A stretch of DNA of 64,000 nt, taken from positions 620,001-684,000 of the forward strand of contig UFRQ01000003.1 of assembly GCA_900444965.1 (NCBI GenBank), written 5' to 3'. Below are positions 17,893 to 26,972 of this stretch, one piece after another (positions within the stretch are counted from its first letter, which is position 1; every line of letters begins with the position of its first letter). Source of the stretch: [Actinobacillus] rossii. Lineage in GTDB: Bacteria > Pseudomonadota > Gammaproteobacteria > Enterobacterales > Pasteurellaceae. Position numbers and translations under genes: made by a program. The notes beneath the pieces were generated by a model that was given only the letters and a program-made list of their open reading frames with translations, did not search any database and was not told the DNA's origin.

Positions 17893-18159
17893 ATGCAAAA
17901 GCCTATTTTATATTTCGCCCACTGGTGCCCCGACACTGCCCTATTTGTCGCTGAATTACAACGTCTTGGTATTGACTACGAAGAACGCGAAATGACAACA
18001 GGCGGTGCAAATTTAAAAGCTTTTTTAAAACTGCGCGATAACCACTCTGCGTTTGATAACGTCAAAGCCAATGGCTATATCGGCATTCCTGCGTTGGTGT
18101 TGGAAGATGAGAGAGTGGTGTTGGATTTAGCTGAGTTACCCCTAGCACTGACGTACTAG
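17893..18159 (+). CDS. Glutaredoxin-related small protein
   Basis: An 88-residue protein with a thioredoxin-fold opening: ILYFAHWCPDT, where C12 is present but the second cysteine of CxxC is T15, and later GIPALV with the cis-proline. It resembles the glutaredoxin-related gene found next to glyQ in Haemophilus. The last residues (PLALTY) and the stop codon lie inside a copy of the 105-bp repeat, so the native C-terminus may have been altered. Confidence 0.75.
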   Translation: MQKPILYFAHWCPDTALFVAELQRLGIDYEEREMTTGGANLKAFLKLRDNHSAFDNVKANGYIGIPALVLEDERVVLDLAELPLALTY

Positions 18160-18245
18160 GTTAAGTATAGTGTTGTTGCTCTGTGACAAGTAAAATAGGT
18201 TGCGGAGCAACCACACTATGCGTAACCCCATACATTAGTATAGAG
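18141..18245 (+). repeat. Structured 105-bp repeat, copy 1
   Basis: This is the most diverged of three copies, with about ten differences from copy 3. It has four stem-loops: CCTAGCAC/GTACTAGG, an outer stem GTATAGTG/CACTATGC that encloses two small hairpins, and a decayed CCCCATAC/GTATAGAG. Changes in the first inner hairpin (TTGTTGC/GTGACAA against TTGTCGC/GCGACAA) keep pairing as G-U. It overlaps the end of the glutaredoxin-like gene. Confidence 0.9.
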
Positions 18246-18248
18246 ATA

Positions 18249-18258
18249 ACAAGCGGTC
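18249..18258 (+). other. Actinobacillus-type uptake signal core
   Basis: ACAAGCGGTC matches the core used by the Actinobacillus pleuropneumoniae branch, unlike the AAGTGCGGT type used across the rest of the window. It lies just upstream of the first DUF1016 gene. A single hit could be chance. Confidence 0.4.
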
Positions 18259-18294
18259 TAATTTCATAGAAATTTTGCAAATATACATAACAAA

Positions 18295-19332
18295 ATGAAC
18301 GATCTTCAACTGACAAATGATCATTTGATTAGCAATATTGCCCACATTATTCATCAAGCCCGTAGCCAAGTTCGCCAGACGGTGAATAGTGTTATGGTGC
18401 AAAGTTATTGGGAAATTGGACGGTTATTGGTTGAAGATGAGCAACAAGGGGAAGAACGGGCTAAGTATGGTAAGTATGTTCTGAAAGATATTTCAGAACG
18501 TTTAACGGCTATGTTTGGTAAAGGGTTTGATGAAAGCAATTTACGCCGTATGCGATTGTTTTATAAGGCGTTTCCAATTCGTGACACACTGTGCCACGAA
18601 TTGAGTTGGTCGCATTATAGACGTTTAATCCAAATAGAAAATTCCCAAGCAAGAGCGTGGTATTTTTTGCGTGAAACTGTTGAACAAAATTGGTCTGTAC
18701 GAGCCTTAGATCGCCAAATTTCGGTATTATATTATGAACGTTTGCTAGCAAGTCAAAACAAGGCGGTGGTTGCTCAAGAAGCTCAAGAGAAAACGGAGTC
18801 ATTAAAAGAGAGCATTCAGGATTATCTGCGTGATCCTTATATTTTGGATTTTCTCAACTTGCAGGATAAAACCTATCAAGAAAACAATGTTGAGCAAGCG
18901 ATTATCGACAATTTGCAACAATTTTTACTGGAATTAGGCAAAGACTTTGCATTTGTTGAGCGGCAAAAACGTATTCGTTTTGATGATGAAGATTTTTATA
19001 TCGACCTTGTGTTTTATAACTTCAAGCTGAAATGTTTTTTACTTATCGATCTCAAAATCGGTAAATTAAAACATCAGGATATCGGGCAAATGGACACTTA
19101 TGTTCGCCTGTTTGACGAACAATTTAAGGAAGAAAACGATAACCCAACCATCGGCTTAGTATTATGTAGCGAACAAAGTGAAGCGGTGGCGAAATATTCG
19201 GTACTTGCGGATAGAAAACAGATTTTTAGTGCGAAGTATCTGCCTTATTTGCCAACGGAGTTGGAGTTGAAAGAGCAGGTGGAAAGGGCAAGGGAAAGAT
19301 TAACGTTAAGCTCTAGTAAGGAAACAATATGA
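18295..19332 (+). CDS. DUF1016 / YhcG-family PD-(D/E)XK nuclease, first of pair
   Basis: A 345-residue protein. An N-terminal DUF1016_N helical domain (about 10-165, with ARSQVRQTVNSVMVQSYWEIGR and ELSWSHYRRLI) is followed by a PD-(D/E)XK nuclease domain (about 175-345). Candidate catalytic residues are D237 (YIDLVFYN), D252-x-K254 (LIDLKIGK) and Q265. The usual glutamate of E-x-K is an aspartate here. Such proteins are often found in restriction-modification and defence loci, but none of those partners is present. It overlaps the next gene by four bases (ATGA). Confidence 0.88.
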   Translation: MNDLQLTNDHLISNIAHIIHQARSQVRQTVNSVMVQSYWEIGRLLVEDEQQGEERAKYGKYVLKDISERLTAMFGKGFDESNLRRMRLFYKAFPIRDTLCHELSWSHYRRLIQIENSQARAWYFLRETVEQNWSVRALDRQISVLYYERLLASQNKAVVAQEAQEKTESLKESIQDYLRDPYILDFLNLQDKTYQENNVEQAIIDNLQQFLLELGKDFAFVERQKRIRFDDEDFYIDLVFYNFKLKCFLLIDLKIGKLKHQDIGQMDTYVRLFDEQFKEENDNPTIGLVLCSEQSEAVAKYSVLADRKQIFSAKYLPYLPTELELKEQVERARERLTLSSSKETI

Positions 19333-20396
19333 CAGACAAGCAGTTAATCACACAAGCTGAACATTCAAAAGCATTTATCAGTGAAATCAGCCAGTTAATC
19401 CATTCGTCTAAACAGAGAATGACGGCGGCTGTGAATGCAGAATTAACGTTGCTTTACTGGCATATTGGCAAGCGGATTAATGATTATATTTTGCAGGGTG
19501 AGCGTGCGAAATATGGGGAAGATATTATTCCTAAATTATCTACCCATTTAACCAAGCAGTTTGGGAAAGGTTGGAGTAAAAGAAATTTAGGATATATGAT
19601 GCAATTTGCATCACAATTTCCTGATATTGAGATTTTGCAATCACTGATTGCAAAATTGAGCTGGACACATTTTACTAAACTTTTTGTTATTGACGACCCA
19701 ATAAAACGTGATTTCTACGCCACAATGGCAGCACAGGAAAGATGGTCGGTAAGAACACTCGATGATCGTATCGGTTCACTGTTATTTGAACGCACAGCAA
19801 TTTCTAAGAAGCCTGATGAAACTATTGTACAAGAGCTGGCGTTATTAAGAGAAAAAGGCGAATATAATCAATCATTAGTGTTAAAAGATCCTTATATTTT
19901 GGATTTTCTTGAGCTTAATGATCGTTATATGGAAAAAGATCTAGAAGATGCGATTTTACGAGAGATCGAACAATTCTTATTGGAATTGGGAGCAGGCTTT
20001 ACTTTTGTCGCTCGCCAAAAGCGTATTCAGATCGATAATGATGATTTTTATATCGACTTGCTGTTTTATAATCGGAAACTCAAACGCTTGATTGCCATTG
20101 AGCTTAAAACGGAAGCTTTTAAGCATGCCCATAAAAGCCAAATGGAATTATATTTGGCGTGGTTAGCAAAATATGAGCAAGAAGCCGATGAAAACCCACC
20201 GCTTGGAATTATTCTTTGCACATCGAAAAAGCAAGAGCAAGTGGAATTGTTGGATTTAAAGCAGTCGGATATTCATATTGCAGAATACACCACCGTCTTG
20301 CCAAGTAAAGAAGTGCTGGAACAACGGTTACATTTGGCGGTGGAAAGGGCGAGAGAAAGATTTACGGTACACCCTAGCACTGACGTACTAGGTTAA
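19329..20396 (+). CDS. DUF1016 / YhcG-family PD-(D/E)XK nuclease, second of pair
   Basis: A 355-residue paralogue of the gene before it and translated from an overlapping ATGA. The N-terminal domain again has KQRMTAAVNAELTLLYWHIGKR and KLSWTHFTKLF. The nuclease domain has the canonical set D243 (YIDLLFYN), E258-x-K260 (AIELKTEAF) and Q271. The two proteins are clearly related but well diverged, so this is not a recent duplication; they may form a heteromer. The final residues (PSTDVLG) and stop codon are encoded by copy 2 of the 105-bp repeat. Confidence 0.88.
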   Translation: MTDKQLITQAEHSKAFISEISQLIHSSKQRMTAAVNAELTLLYWHIGKRINDYILQGERAKYGEDIIPKLSTHLTKQFGKGWSKRNLGYMMQFASQFPDIEILQSLIAKLSWTHFTKLFVIDDPIKRDFYATMAAQERWSVRTLDDRIGSLLFERTAISKKPDETIVQELALLREKGEYNQSLVLKDPYILDFLELNDRYMEKDLEDAILREIEQFLLELGAGFTFVARQKRIQIDNDDFYIDLLFYNRKLKRLIAIELKTEAFKHAHKSQMELYLAWLAKYEQEADENPPLGIILCTSKKQEQVELLDLKQSDIHIAEYTTVLPSKEVLEQRLHLAVERARERFTVHPSTDVLG

Positions 20397-20477
20397 GCAT
20401 AGTGTTGTCGCTCTGCGACAAACAAAATAGGTTGCAGAGCAACCGCACTATGCGTAACCCCATACGTCAGTATGGGG
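20373..20477 (+). repeat. Structured 105-bp repeat, copy 2
   Basis: It differs from copy 3 at only three positions. The hairpins are CCTAGCAC/GTACTAGG, outer stem GCATAGTG/CACTATGC, inner TTGTCGC/GCGACAA and GTTGC/GCAAC, and CCCCATAC/GTATGGGG. The first and last hairpins carry ACTGACGTA and TACGTCAGT, which are reverse complements, so the whole unit is also one large imperfect palindrome. It overlaps the end of the second DUF1016 gene. Confidence 0.92.
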
Positions 20478-20562
20478 GAAGTAACAAATGATATAATCTA
20501 GCAATAACTTTTACATAATTTAAGAAATTTCACAATTACGGATTGCCTAATAAAAAATAAGT

Positions 20563-21177
20563 ATGTTACTTAAAGATATATTTAAGAAATCTTTTATCTT
20601 CTTTTTTAAGAAAAAATATGAAGAAAAAGCAGAGACTATGAGTGAGTTACCTACTTCACTTATGGAAGAATTTAGATTGAAATATAACTACAAAGAGATA
20701 GTTAATAACTTCAATTTGAATTATGTTTTTGAGATTAAGAAAAATAGTGAATTAAATGAGATTGAAAGATCTTCTATTGTAAAATTCTTGAAGCAAGAAG
20801 ATAACAAAAACATATTTATATGGGAGCATAACTTAGAAATTGAAGAAAATGGATATAGTCTATTCTTTATACAAAATAATGAGGTTATTGCTTATATTCA
20901 AGTTATAGAAGATAGCAATGATTTGGGTATGATTAACATTAATTATCTTTCAGTAAAAAAAGCATTAAGGCTACAAGGAGTTGCAACACATCTATTAGCT
21001 CAAACTATAGCTTTTTGTGATAGAACTTATCCCGCAAAAGATATTGCAGCTTGGATAGATATAGAAATCTCAGACTTTTTCTCTGACTTTGGTTTTAATC
21101 CATTTATAGGACAAATTGAAGAAGTTAATGGAAGACAGATAAGTCTTTTTACTTTTCGATGGGAATTTCGCGAATAA
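20563..21177 (+). CDS. GNAT-family acetyltransferase
   Basis: A protein of 204 residues; an internal ATG at 20638 would give a 179-residue form, and neither start has a strong ribosome site. The acetyl-CoA binding motif is visible in LSVKKALRLQGVATHLLAQ (Q-x-x-G-x-A). The first 25 residues are basic and aromatic (KKSFIFFFKKKY), and may be a poor tail or not translated. The gene is very AT-rich compared with glyQ and glyS, consistent with acquisition. The substrate is unknown. It is followed after 12 bases by a small putative nuclease-fold gene. Confidence 0.72.
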   Translation: MLLKDIFKKSFIFFFKKKYEEKAETMSELPTSLMEEFRLKYNYKEIVNNFNLNYVFEIKKNSELNEIERSSIVKFLKQEDNKNIFIWEHNLEIEENGYSLFFIQNNEVIAYIQVIEDSNDLGMININYLSVKKALRLQGVATHLLAQTIAFCDRTYPAKDIAAWIDIEISDFFSDFGFNPFIGQIEEVNGRQISLFTFRWEFRE

Positions 21178-21189
21178 GGAATAATATAA

Positions 21190-21651
21190 ATGATCTCAAA
21201 TGTACACTTAAATATGGTTAAGCGTATAAATCCTGAAAATTTATCTTCTAAACAGAAAGAAAATTATCATTTTCATAAACAAGCTGCGGTTTTAGCTGAT
21301 TATGGATTTAATTGCATTAAATTAAGTGATGATTGGGAAGGTGCAGACTTTTTAGCTCATAGTAATGAAATTACTTTGAAAGTACAGCTAAAATCAAGAA
21401 CCACAATTGCTAAAAAATATATCTCGAAAGATCTATATATGCTTTTCCCTTTAGATGACAAAGATGTAAATTCTGACTGGTGTTTAATAAAACACGATAT
21501 TTTGATGGAATTAATAGCTAATAAATTACATTGGTTAAATACAACAAGTTGGATTAAAGATGGAATATATAACTCATCAAAAGCACCTAAAGGAATTTTA
21601 CCTGAGTTACAAAAATATATTCTTAAAGGGCAAGATACTTTAATTTTATAA
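21190..21651 (+). CDS. Small putative PD-(D/E)XK-like protein
   Basis: A 153-residue protein not recognised as a named family. The segment GADFLAHSNEITLKVQLKSR has the spacing of a nuclease core: D53, a short beta hairpin, then Q66-x-K68, as in QxK variants of the restriction-endonuclease fold. ENYHFHKQAAVLADYGFNC before it could be the first helix. AAGGAA lies before the ATG. It may be co-transcribed with the GNAT gene; pairing suggests a modifier-nuclease or toxin-like module, which is only inference. Confidence 0.55.
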   Translation: MISNVHLNMVKRINPENLSSKQKENYHFHKQAAVLADYGFNCIKLSDDWEGADFLAHSNEITLKVQLKSRTTIAKKYISKDLYMLFPLDDKDVNSDWCLIKHDILMELIANKLHWLNTTSWIKDGIYNSSKAPKGILPELQKYILKGQDTLIL

Positions 21652-21669
21652 GTTTATATTTAAGTATAC

Positions 21670-21774
21670 CCTAGTACTGACGTACTAGGTTAAGCATAGT
21701 GTTGTCGCTCTGCGACAAACAAAATAGGTTGCGGAGCAACCGCACTATGCGTAACCCCATACGTTAGTATGGGG
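21670..21774 (+). repeat. Structured 105-bp repeat, copy 3
   Basis: This copy has the most perfect pairing: the first hairpin CCTAGTAC-TGAC-GTACTAGG is fully complementary, as are the outer stem, both inner hairpins and CCCCATAC-GTTA-GTATGGGG. It begins 18 bases after the stop of the small putative nuclease gene. All three copies have the same orientation and sit at the 3' end of a gene on the + strand. Confidence 0.92.
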
Positions 21775-21814
21775 CTAGGAGATATTTGGCAGAAGTGAGC
21801 ACGGAGCAATTAGT

Positions 21815-22390
21815 ATGAAAAAAGTTTTTATAATTATTTTTTCTTGTATTCTATTTTTAACAAGCTGTTCTACAAAAAATACTTTTGTCCAAGGAGAAAT
21901 CACTCATGCCAAGCTATTTGATAATTATGCTGCAATACAAATAAGTGGAGAATCTTATTTCTTAAATAGCACTAATAAAGTAGAGATGAAGAAATTTAAA
22001 GATTTTTATCATGAATATTATTCAAAGGTAGATAAACAAGCATTAGCTCTACATTTGTTACAAAGAAGTTATGATAAAAAAAGTGGCGATTTTACATATT
22101 TCTTTTTTCTAGAAAAAAATAAATTAGATCAAGCTACTATATCAAAACTTGAAAAAATATATGGAGCTAAGCCATACCAAGATAAATATATAATGCTAGG
22201 TTTTTCTGCAAAAACACAGTCATATTATAAAAAAGATCTATTAGAAGATGCATATAAATTAGAACATCCAATTCCTATTGTAATAACAAGAGAAATTCCT
22301 TTTGAAGAAACTGGAGGCGGACAATTTTTACTCATGATAACAATGCCAATTTGGGTTCCTTTTATGATTTTATTTGGATTAAAAGTTTAA
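21815..22390 (+). CDS. Predicted lipoprotein of unknown function
   Basis: A 191-residue protein with a lipoprotein signal peptide: MKK, a hydrophobic core, and a lipobox LTSC with C18 as the modified cysteine. The C-terminus has a hydrophobic segment (LLMITMPIWVPFMILFG) that could span a membrane, an odd feature for a lipoprotein. No known family was recognised. It is AT-rich like the rest of the block and ends 26 bases before glyS. Confidence 0.7.
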   Translation: MKKVFIIIFSCILFLTSCSTKNTFVQGEITHAKLFDNYAAIQISGESYFLNSTNKVEMKKFKDFYHEYYSKVDKQALALHLLQRSYDKKSGDFTYFFFLEKNKLDQATISKLEKIYGAKPYQDKYIMLGFSAKTQSYYKKDLLEDAYKLEHPIPIVITREIPFEETGGGQFLLMITMPIWVPFMILFGLKV

Positions 22391-22416
22391 AAAATTAAAT
22401 TAAGAGAAAAAACAAA

Positions 22417-24486
22417 ATGACAACACAAAACTTCCTCGCCGAGATCGGCACAGAAGAGTTGCCACCGAAGGCACTCAAAAAATTAGCGACCGCATTTGCG
22501 GAGAATGTTGAAGCGGAATTAAACCAAGCGGGTTTGAGCTTTGACAAAGTGGAATGGTTTGCAGCACCTCGCCGTTTAGCGGTGAAAGTATTGGGGCTTG
22601 CGACAGCACAGCCAAGCAAAGAAGTAGAAAAACGTGGGCCGGCGGTGTCGGCGGCGTTTGATGCGGAAGGTAAGCCGACCAAAGCGGCGGAAGGCTGGGC
22701 GAAAGGCTGTGGCATTACCGTTGAGCAGGCGGATCGTATTGCTACCGACAAAGGCGAATGGCTGGTTCATCATGCGGTGATTGAAGGTCAGCCGACCAAA
22801 AACTTGTTAGTCGGTATGATTAGCAATGCATTGGCGAAATTGCCTATTCCAAAAACAATGCGTTGGGGCGATAAAACCGAGCAGTTCGTGCGTCCTGTTC
22901 ACACCGTGACCTTATTGTTGGGCGATGAGCTGATTGAAGGCGAAATTTTAGGTATTGCAAGCGGCACGACTATTCGTGGTCACCGTTTCTTAGGCGAGCG
23001 TGAGTTCCAAATCAGCCACGCCGATCAATACCCTGTGTTATTGAAAGAAAAAGGTTCCGTGGTTGCGGATTTCAACGAGCGTAAAGCGTTAATTCTTACA
23101 AAAGCCCAAGAAAAAGCGACCGCTTTAGGTGGCGTGGCGGATATTGAAGAAGACTTGTTAGACGAAGTGACTTCTTTGGTGGAATATCCAAACGTGTTGG
23201 CGGCAAAATTTGAAGAGCGTTTCCTTGCCGTGCCTGCGGAAGCCTTAGTTTATACAATGAAAGGCGACCAAAAATACTTCCCGATTTACGATAAAGAGGG
23301 CAAATTGTTACCGCACTTTATCTTTGTGTCGAACATCAACCCTGAAGATCCAAGCAAAATCATCGAAGGGAACGAAAAAGTGGTGCGTCCACGTTTGACC
23401 GATGCGGAATTCTTCTTCAAAACCGACTTAAAACAACGTTTAGAAGATCAGTTACCACGTTTAGAAACGGTGTTGTTCCAACAACAACTTGGTACGTTGC
23501 GTGACAAAACCGCTCGCATAGAACAACTGGCAGGCGAAATTGCAAAACAAATTGGTACCGATGAAACCAAAGCGAAACGTGCCGGTTTGTTGTCGAAATG
23601 TGACTTAATGACCAATATGGTGTTTGAGTTTACCGATACGCAAGGCGTAATGGGTATGCACTATGCCCGTCACGATGGCGAAGATGAAGAAGTGGCGGTG
23701 GCGTTGAACGAGCAATATATGCCACGTTTTGCAGGCGATGAGTTGCCGAAATCACTTGTGGCAAGTTCTGTTGCGTTAGCGGATAAATTCGATACGCTCA
23801 CAGGTATTTTTGGTATCGGTCAAGCGCCAAAAGGCAGTGCCGACCCATTCGCTTTACGCCGTGCGGCACTCGGTGCGTTACGCATTATTGTAGAGAAAAA
23901 CTTACCGCTTGATCTGAGCGATTTAGTGGCAACCTCAGCGAAATTGTTTGGCGACAAGCTCACCAACAGCAATGTTGTAGAAGAAGTGGTGGACTTTATG
24001 CTCGGTCGTTTCCGTGCGTGGTATCAAGATGAAGGCATTGCGGTGGACGTTATCCAAGCGGTTCTCGCTCGCCGTCCAACTCGCCCTGCGGACTTTGATG
24101 CCCGTGTGCGTGCGGTGTCGCATTTCCGCACCTTAGACAGTGCAGAAGCATTGGCGGCAGCGAATAAGCGTGTGAGCAATATTTTGGCGAAAGTAGAAGG
24201 CGAAATCTCATCAGAAATCGACCGCACTTTACTAGTGGAAGCGGAAGAAAAAGCCCTTGCAGAACAAGTAATTACATTACAAGCAGAGCTTGCTCCATTA
24301 TTTGCAAAAGGGGATTATCAAACAGCGTTAGTTCGTTTGGCAGATTTGCGTGAAGTGGTGGATAACTTCTTCGATAAAGTGATGGTTAATGCCGAAGATC
24401 CAAAACTTCGCCAAAACCGTCAAGCAATTCTAAACAACTTACGTAATTTGTTCTTACAGGTGGCGGATATTTCGTTATTACAATAA
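22417..24486 (+). CDS. glyS: Glycyl-tRNA synthetase beta subunit
   Basis: The 689-residue tRNA-binding subunit of glycyl-tRNA synthetase. It opens with [15 protein letters not shown] and contains [27 protein letters not shown] and [16 protein letters not shown], and closes with the anticodon-binding DALR-like region. Full length. It is richer in G+C than the genes just upstream, which marks the 3' edge of the accessory block. Confidence 0.97.
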   Translation: MTTQNFLAEIGTEELPPKALKKLATAFAENVEAELNQAGLSFDKVEWFAAPRRLAVKVLGLATAQPSKEVEKRGPAVSAAFDAEGKPTKAAEGWAKGCGITVEQADRIATDKGEWLVHHAVIEGQPTKNLLVGMISNALAKLPIPKTMRWGDKTEQFVRPVHTVTLLLGDELIEGEILGIASGTTIRGHRFLGEREFQISHADQYPVLLKEKGSVVADFNERKALILTKAQEKATALGGVADIEEDLLDEVTSLVEYPNVLAAKFEERFLAVPAEALVYTMKGDQKYFPIYDKEGKLLPHFIFVSNINPEDPSKIIEGNEKVVRPRLTDAEFFFKTDLKQRLEDQLPRLETVLFQQQLGTLRDKTARIEQLAGEIAKQIGTDETKAKRAGLLSKCDLMTNMVFEFTDTQGVMGMHYARHDGEDEEVAVALNEQYMPRFAGDELPKSLVASSVALADKFDTLTGIFGIGQAPKGSADPFALRRAALGALRIIVEKNLPLDLSDLVATSAKLFGDKLTNSNVVEEVVDFMLGRFRAWYQDEGIAVDVIQAVLARRPTRPADFDARVRAVSHFRTLDSAEALAAANKRVSNILAKVEGEISSEIDRTLLVEAEEKALAEQVITLQAELAPLFAKGDYQTALVRLADLREVVDNFFDKVMVNAEDPKLRQNRQAILNNLRNLFLQVADISLLQ

Positions 24487-24497
24487 TGACAAATGAT

Positions 24498-24527
24498 AAA
24501 ACCCTATTCATGAAGTAGGGTTTTTTT
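24498..24527 (+). terminator. Terminator of glyS
   Basis: AAACCCTA and TAGGGTTT pair around a nine-base loop, followed by seven T residues. It ends only 12 bases before the bioA start, so bioA transcription must begin within or upstream of it or by read-through. Confidence 0.85.
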
Positions 24528-24538
24528 ATGGGGGTAGA

Positions 24539-25825
24539 ATGGATTTAAACAAATTAATTGAGATTGACCAAAAGCACATTTGGCATCCTTATTCATCAAT
24601 GACCCAACCTATCCCTGTTTATGCGGTGGAAAGTGCAAAGGGCGTTGAAATTTACCTTAAAGACGGTCGAGTGCTCATTGACGGTATGTCGTCATGGTGG
24701 GCGGCACTGCACGGTTATAACCATCCACGTTTAAACAATGCAATCACAGAACAATTAGCGAAAATGAGCCACATTATGTTTGGCGGTATCACGCACGAAC
24801 CTGCGGTAAAATTAACGGAAAAATTGCTGACTATTTTACCCCAATCATTAAACAAAATATTTTTTGCCGATAGCGGTTCTGTGGCGGTGGAAGTGGCATT
24901 GAAAATGGCATTGCAATATTGGCAAGCAAAAGGGGAAGATCGAAATCAATTTGCCACCGTACGATCAGGCTATTACGGCGATACTTGGCACGCCATGTCT
25001 GTTTGCGATCCTGTTACAGGTATGCACGGTTTGTTTCGTCACCGCTTACCGATTCAACATTTTTTACCCCAACCTTCGATTAAATTTGATGAAGAATGGC
25101 AAGAAAGTGCGATTGAACCATTGAAAGCATTGCTTGCGCATAAAGGAAACCAAATTGCGGCATTGATTTTAGAACCCATTGTGCAAGGTGCCGGCGGAAT
25201 GTATTTCTATTCGCCGATGTATTTAAAACGAGCGAGAGAACTTTGCGATCAACATGGTGTATTGCTGATTTTTGACGAAATTGCCACCGGTTTTGGGCGG
25301 ACAGGCAAACTATTTGCTTTAGAATATGCCAATGTTGTGCCGGATATTCTTTGTATCGGCAAAGCATTAACCGGCGGTTACTTAACATTAGCGGCAACCA
25401 TTACTACCGAGCATATTGCTCATACCATCAGTGAAGGCGCGGCAAAATGCTTTATGCACGGTCCAACGTTTATGGGGAATCCACTGGCTTGTGCGGTAGC
25501 CTATGAATCTCTATCACTTTTACTGGAAAGCGATTGGCAACATAAAGTCCATCAAATTGAAGCGCAGCTCAAGGCTGAACTTGCACCGGCTAAAGCGTTT
25601 AAATCCGTTGCTGAAGTCCGTGTTCTAGGGGCGATTGGGGTGTTGGAAATGCGTGAAGCGGTGAATATGGTTTCTTTACAAAAACGCTTTGTAGAAAAGG
25701 GAATTTGGGTTCGTCCTTTTGGTAAACTTATTTATATTATGCCGCCTTTTATTATCGGACCTAGACAATTAAGCTTTTTAACCGAGCAATTATTAGCCGT
25801 GGTCAAAGAGGAATATGATGAATAA
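24539..25825 (+). CDS. bioA: Adenosylmethionine-8-amino-7-oxononanoate aminotransferase
   Basis: A 428-residue PLP enzyme that converts KAPA to DAPA in biotin synthesis. Seen are [10 protein letters not shown] at the start, [29 protein letters not shown] with the PLP-interacting aspartate, and the PLP lysine in [11 protein letters not shown]. It is the first gene of a biotin cluster in which each gene overlaps or nearly touches the next. The stop overlaps the bioF start. Confidence 0.96.
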   Translation: MDLNKLIEIDQKHIWHPYSSMTQPIPVYAVESAKGVEIYLKDGRVLIDGMSSWWAALHGYNHPRLNNAITEQLAKMSHIMFGGITHEPAVKLTEKLLTILPQSLNKIFFADSGSVAVEVALKMALQYWQAKGEDRNQFATVRSGYYGDTWHAMSVCDPVTGMHGLFRHRLPIQHFLPQPSIKFDEEWQESAIEPLKALLAHKGNQIAALILEPIVQGAGGMYFYSPMYLKRARELCDQHGVLLIFDEIATGFGRTGKLFALEYANVVPDILCIGKALTGGYLTLAATITTEHIAHTISEGAAKCFMHGPTFMGNPLACAVAYESLSLLLESDWQHKVHQIEAQLKAELAPAKAFKSVAEVRVLGAIGVLEMREAVNMVSLQKRFVEKGIWVRPFGKLIYIMPPFIIGPRQLSFLTEQLLAVVKEEYDE

Positions 25826-26960
25826 ATTTACTCAACATCTTCAGCAATTAGCTGAAATTGGACAGAAACGCCAATTCCCTGATATTGAACATCAGGGACA
25901 GTTTGTGCTTGCCCGTGGCCTCAAAATGTTAAATTTATCGTCTAACGATTATTTGGGTTTGGCAAATGATGCACAACAGGTGGAAAGATTTTTGCAATCT
26001 ATCGGTAAAAATCAACCGCTTACGTCATCATCTTCTCGTTTATTAACGGGCAATTTCCCGATTTATCAGGATTTTGAAACGCTATTAGCACAACGCTTTC
26101 AGCGAGAATCCGCTCTATTATTTAATAGCGGCTATCACGCCAATATCGGTATTTTACCTGCGGTGGCAGATAAACAAACCTTAATTTTAGCCGACAAATT
26201 GGTTCATGCCAGTTTGATTGACGGCATTCGACTTTCCGGGGCGGATTTTTTCCGTTATAAGCATAATGATTATCTTCATCTTGAGCAGCTATTGCAGACA
26301 CATTCAGAGCGCTACCAACAAGTGATTATTGTCACGGAAAGTGTTTTTAGTATGGACGGCGATATTGCGGATCTTCAACAGTTAGTTGTACTCAAAAAAC
26401 GTTACACCAATGTGCTACTGTATGTTGATGAAGCCCACGCCATAGGTGTATACGGGCAGCAAGGTTTAGGAATGGCAGAAGTCTTTGACTGTATTCAAGA
26501 GATTGACTTTTTAGTGGGGACTTTTGGTAAGGCATTGGCATCTATGGGGGCTTATCTTGTTTGTGATAGCGAGATAAGAGAATACTTAATCAATACGATG
26601 CGTCCTTTAATTTTTTCTACCGCACTTCCACCGATTAATATCGCTTGGACTTACTTTTTATTTGAACAATTACCGCAATTTACTGAAAAGCGTCATCATC
26701 TTGAGAAATTAAGCCAAATCTTGCGAACTGAAGTGGCGAAAAGAAGTGAATTTCCGCTGTTAAGCGAAACTTGCATCGTGCCATATATCTTAGGCGAAAA
26801 TCAGCAAGCGGTGGAAAAAGCCGATTATTTGCAAAAACAAGGCTATTATTGCTTACCTATTCGTCCACCAACAGTACCCAAAGGCACGGTACGTTTGCGT
26901 TTTTCATTAACCGCAGATTTAACCGAACAAGATATAATGGGCTTAATTAGCTGTTTATAA
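25815..26960 (+). CDS. bioF: 8-amino-7-oxononanoate synthase
   Basis: A 381-residue PLP enzyme that joins pimeloyl-ACP and alanine to KAPA. Motifs are [10 protein letters not shown], the glycine-rich [31 protein letters not shown] and the PLP lysine in [11 protein letters not shown]. Either of two adjacent ATG codons (25815 or 25818) could be used. It overlaps bioA by 11 bases. Confidence 0.95.
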   Translation: MMNKFTQHLQQLAEIGQKRQFPDIEHQGQFVLARGLKMLNLSSNDYLGLANDAQQVERFLQSIGKNQPLTSSSSRLLTGNFPIYQDFETLLAQRFQRESALLFNSGYHANIGILPAVADKQTLILADKLVHASLIDGIRLSGADFFRYKHNDYLHLEQLLQTHSERYQQVIIVTESVFSMDGDIADLQQLVVLKKRYTNVLLYVDEAHAIGVYGQQGLGMAEVFDCIQEIDFLVGTFGKALASMGAYLVCDSEIREYLINTMRPLIFSTALPPINIAWTYFLFEQLPQFTEKRHHLEKLSQILRTEVAKRSEFPLLSETCIVPYILGENQQAVEKADYLQKQGYYCLPIRPPTVPKGTVRLRFSLTADLTEQDIMGLISCL

Positions 26961-26972
26961 AAGGAGAAAAGC

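Noticed and set aside
18295-20396. Type I restriction-modification locus
   Set aside because: DUF1016 proteins often accompany such systems, but no hsdM, hsdS or hsdR gene is present in the window.
18141-21774. CRISPR array from the three repeats
   Set aside because: The repeats are 105 bp and lie 1-2 kb apart with genes between them; there are no regular short spacers and no cas genes.
22395-22751. 118-codon frame antisense to glyS
   Set aside because: It mirrors the codon pattern of glyS, has no ribosome site or family resemblance, and is a shadow frame.
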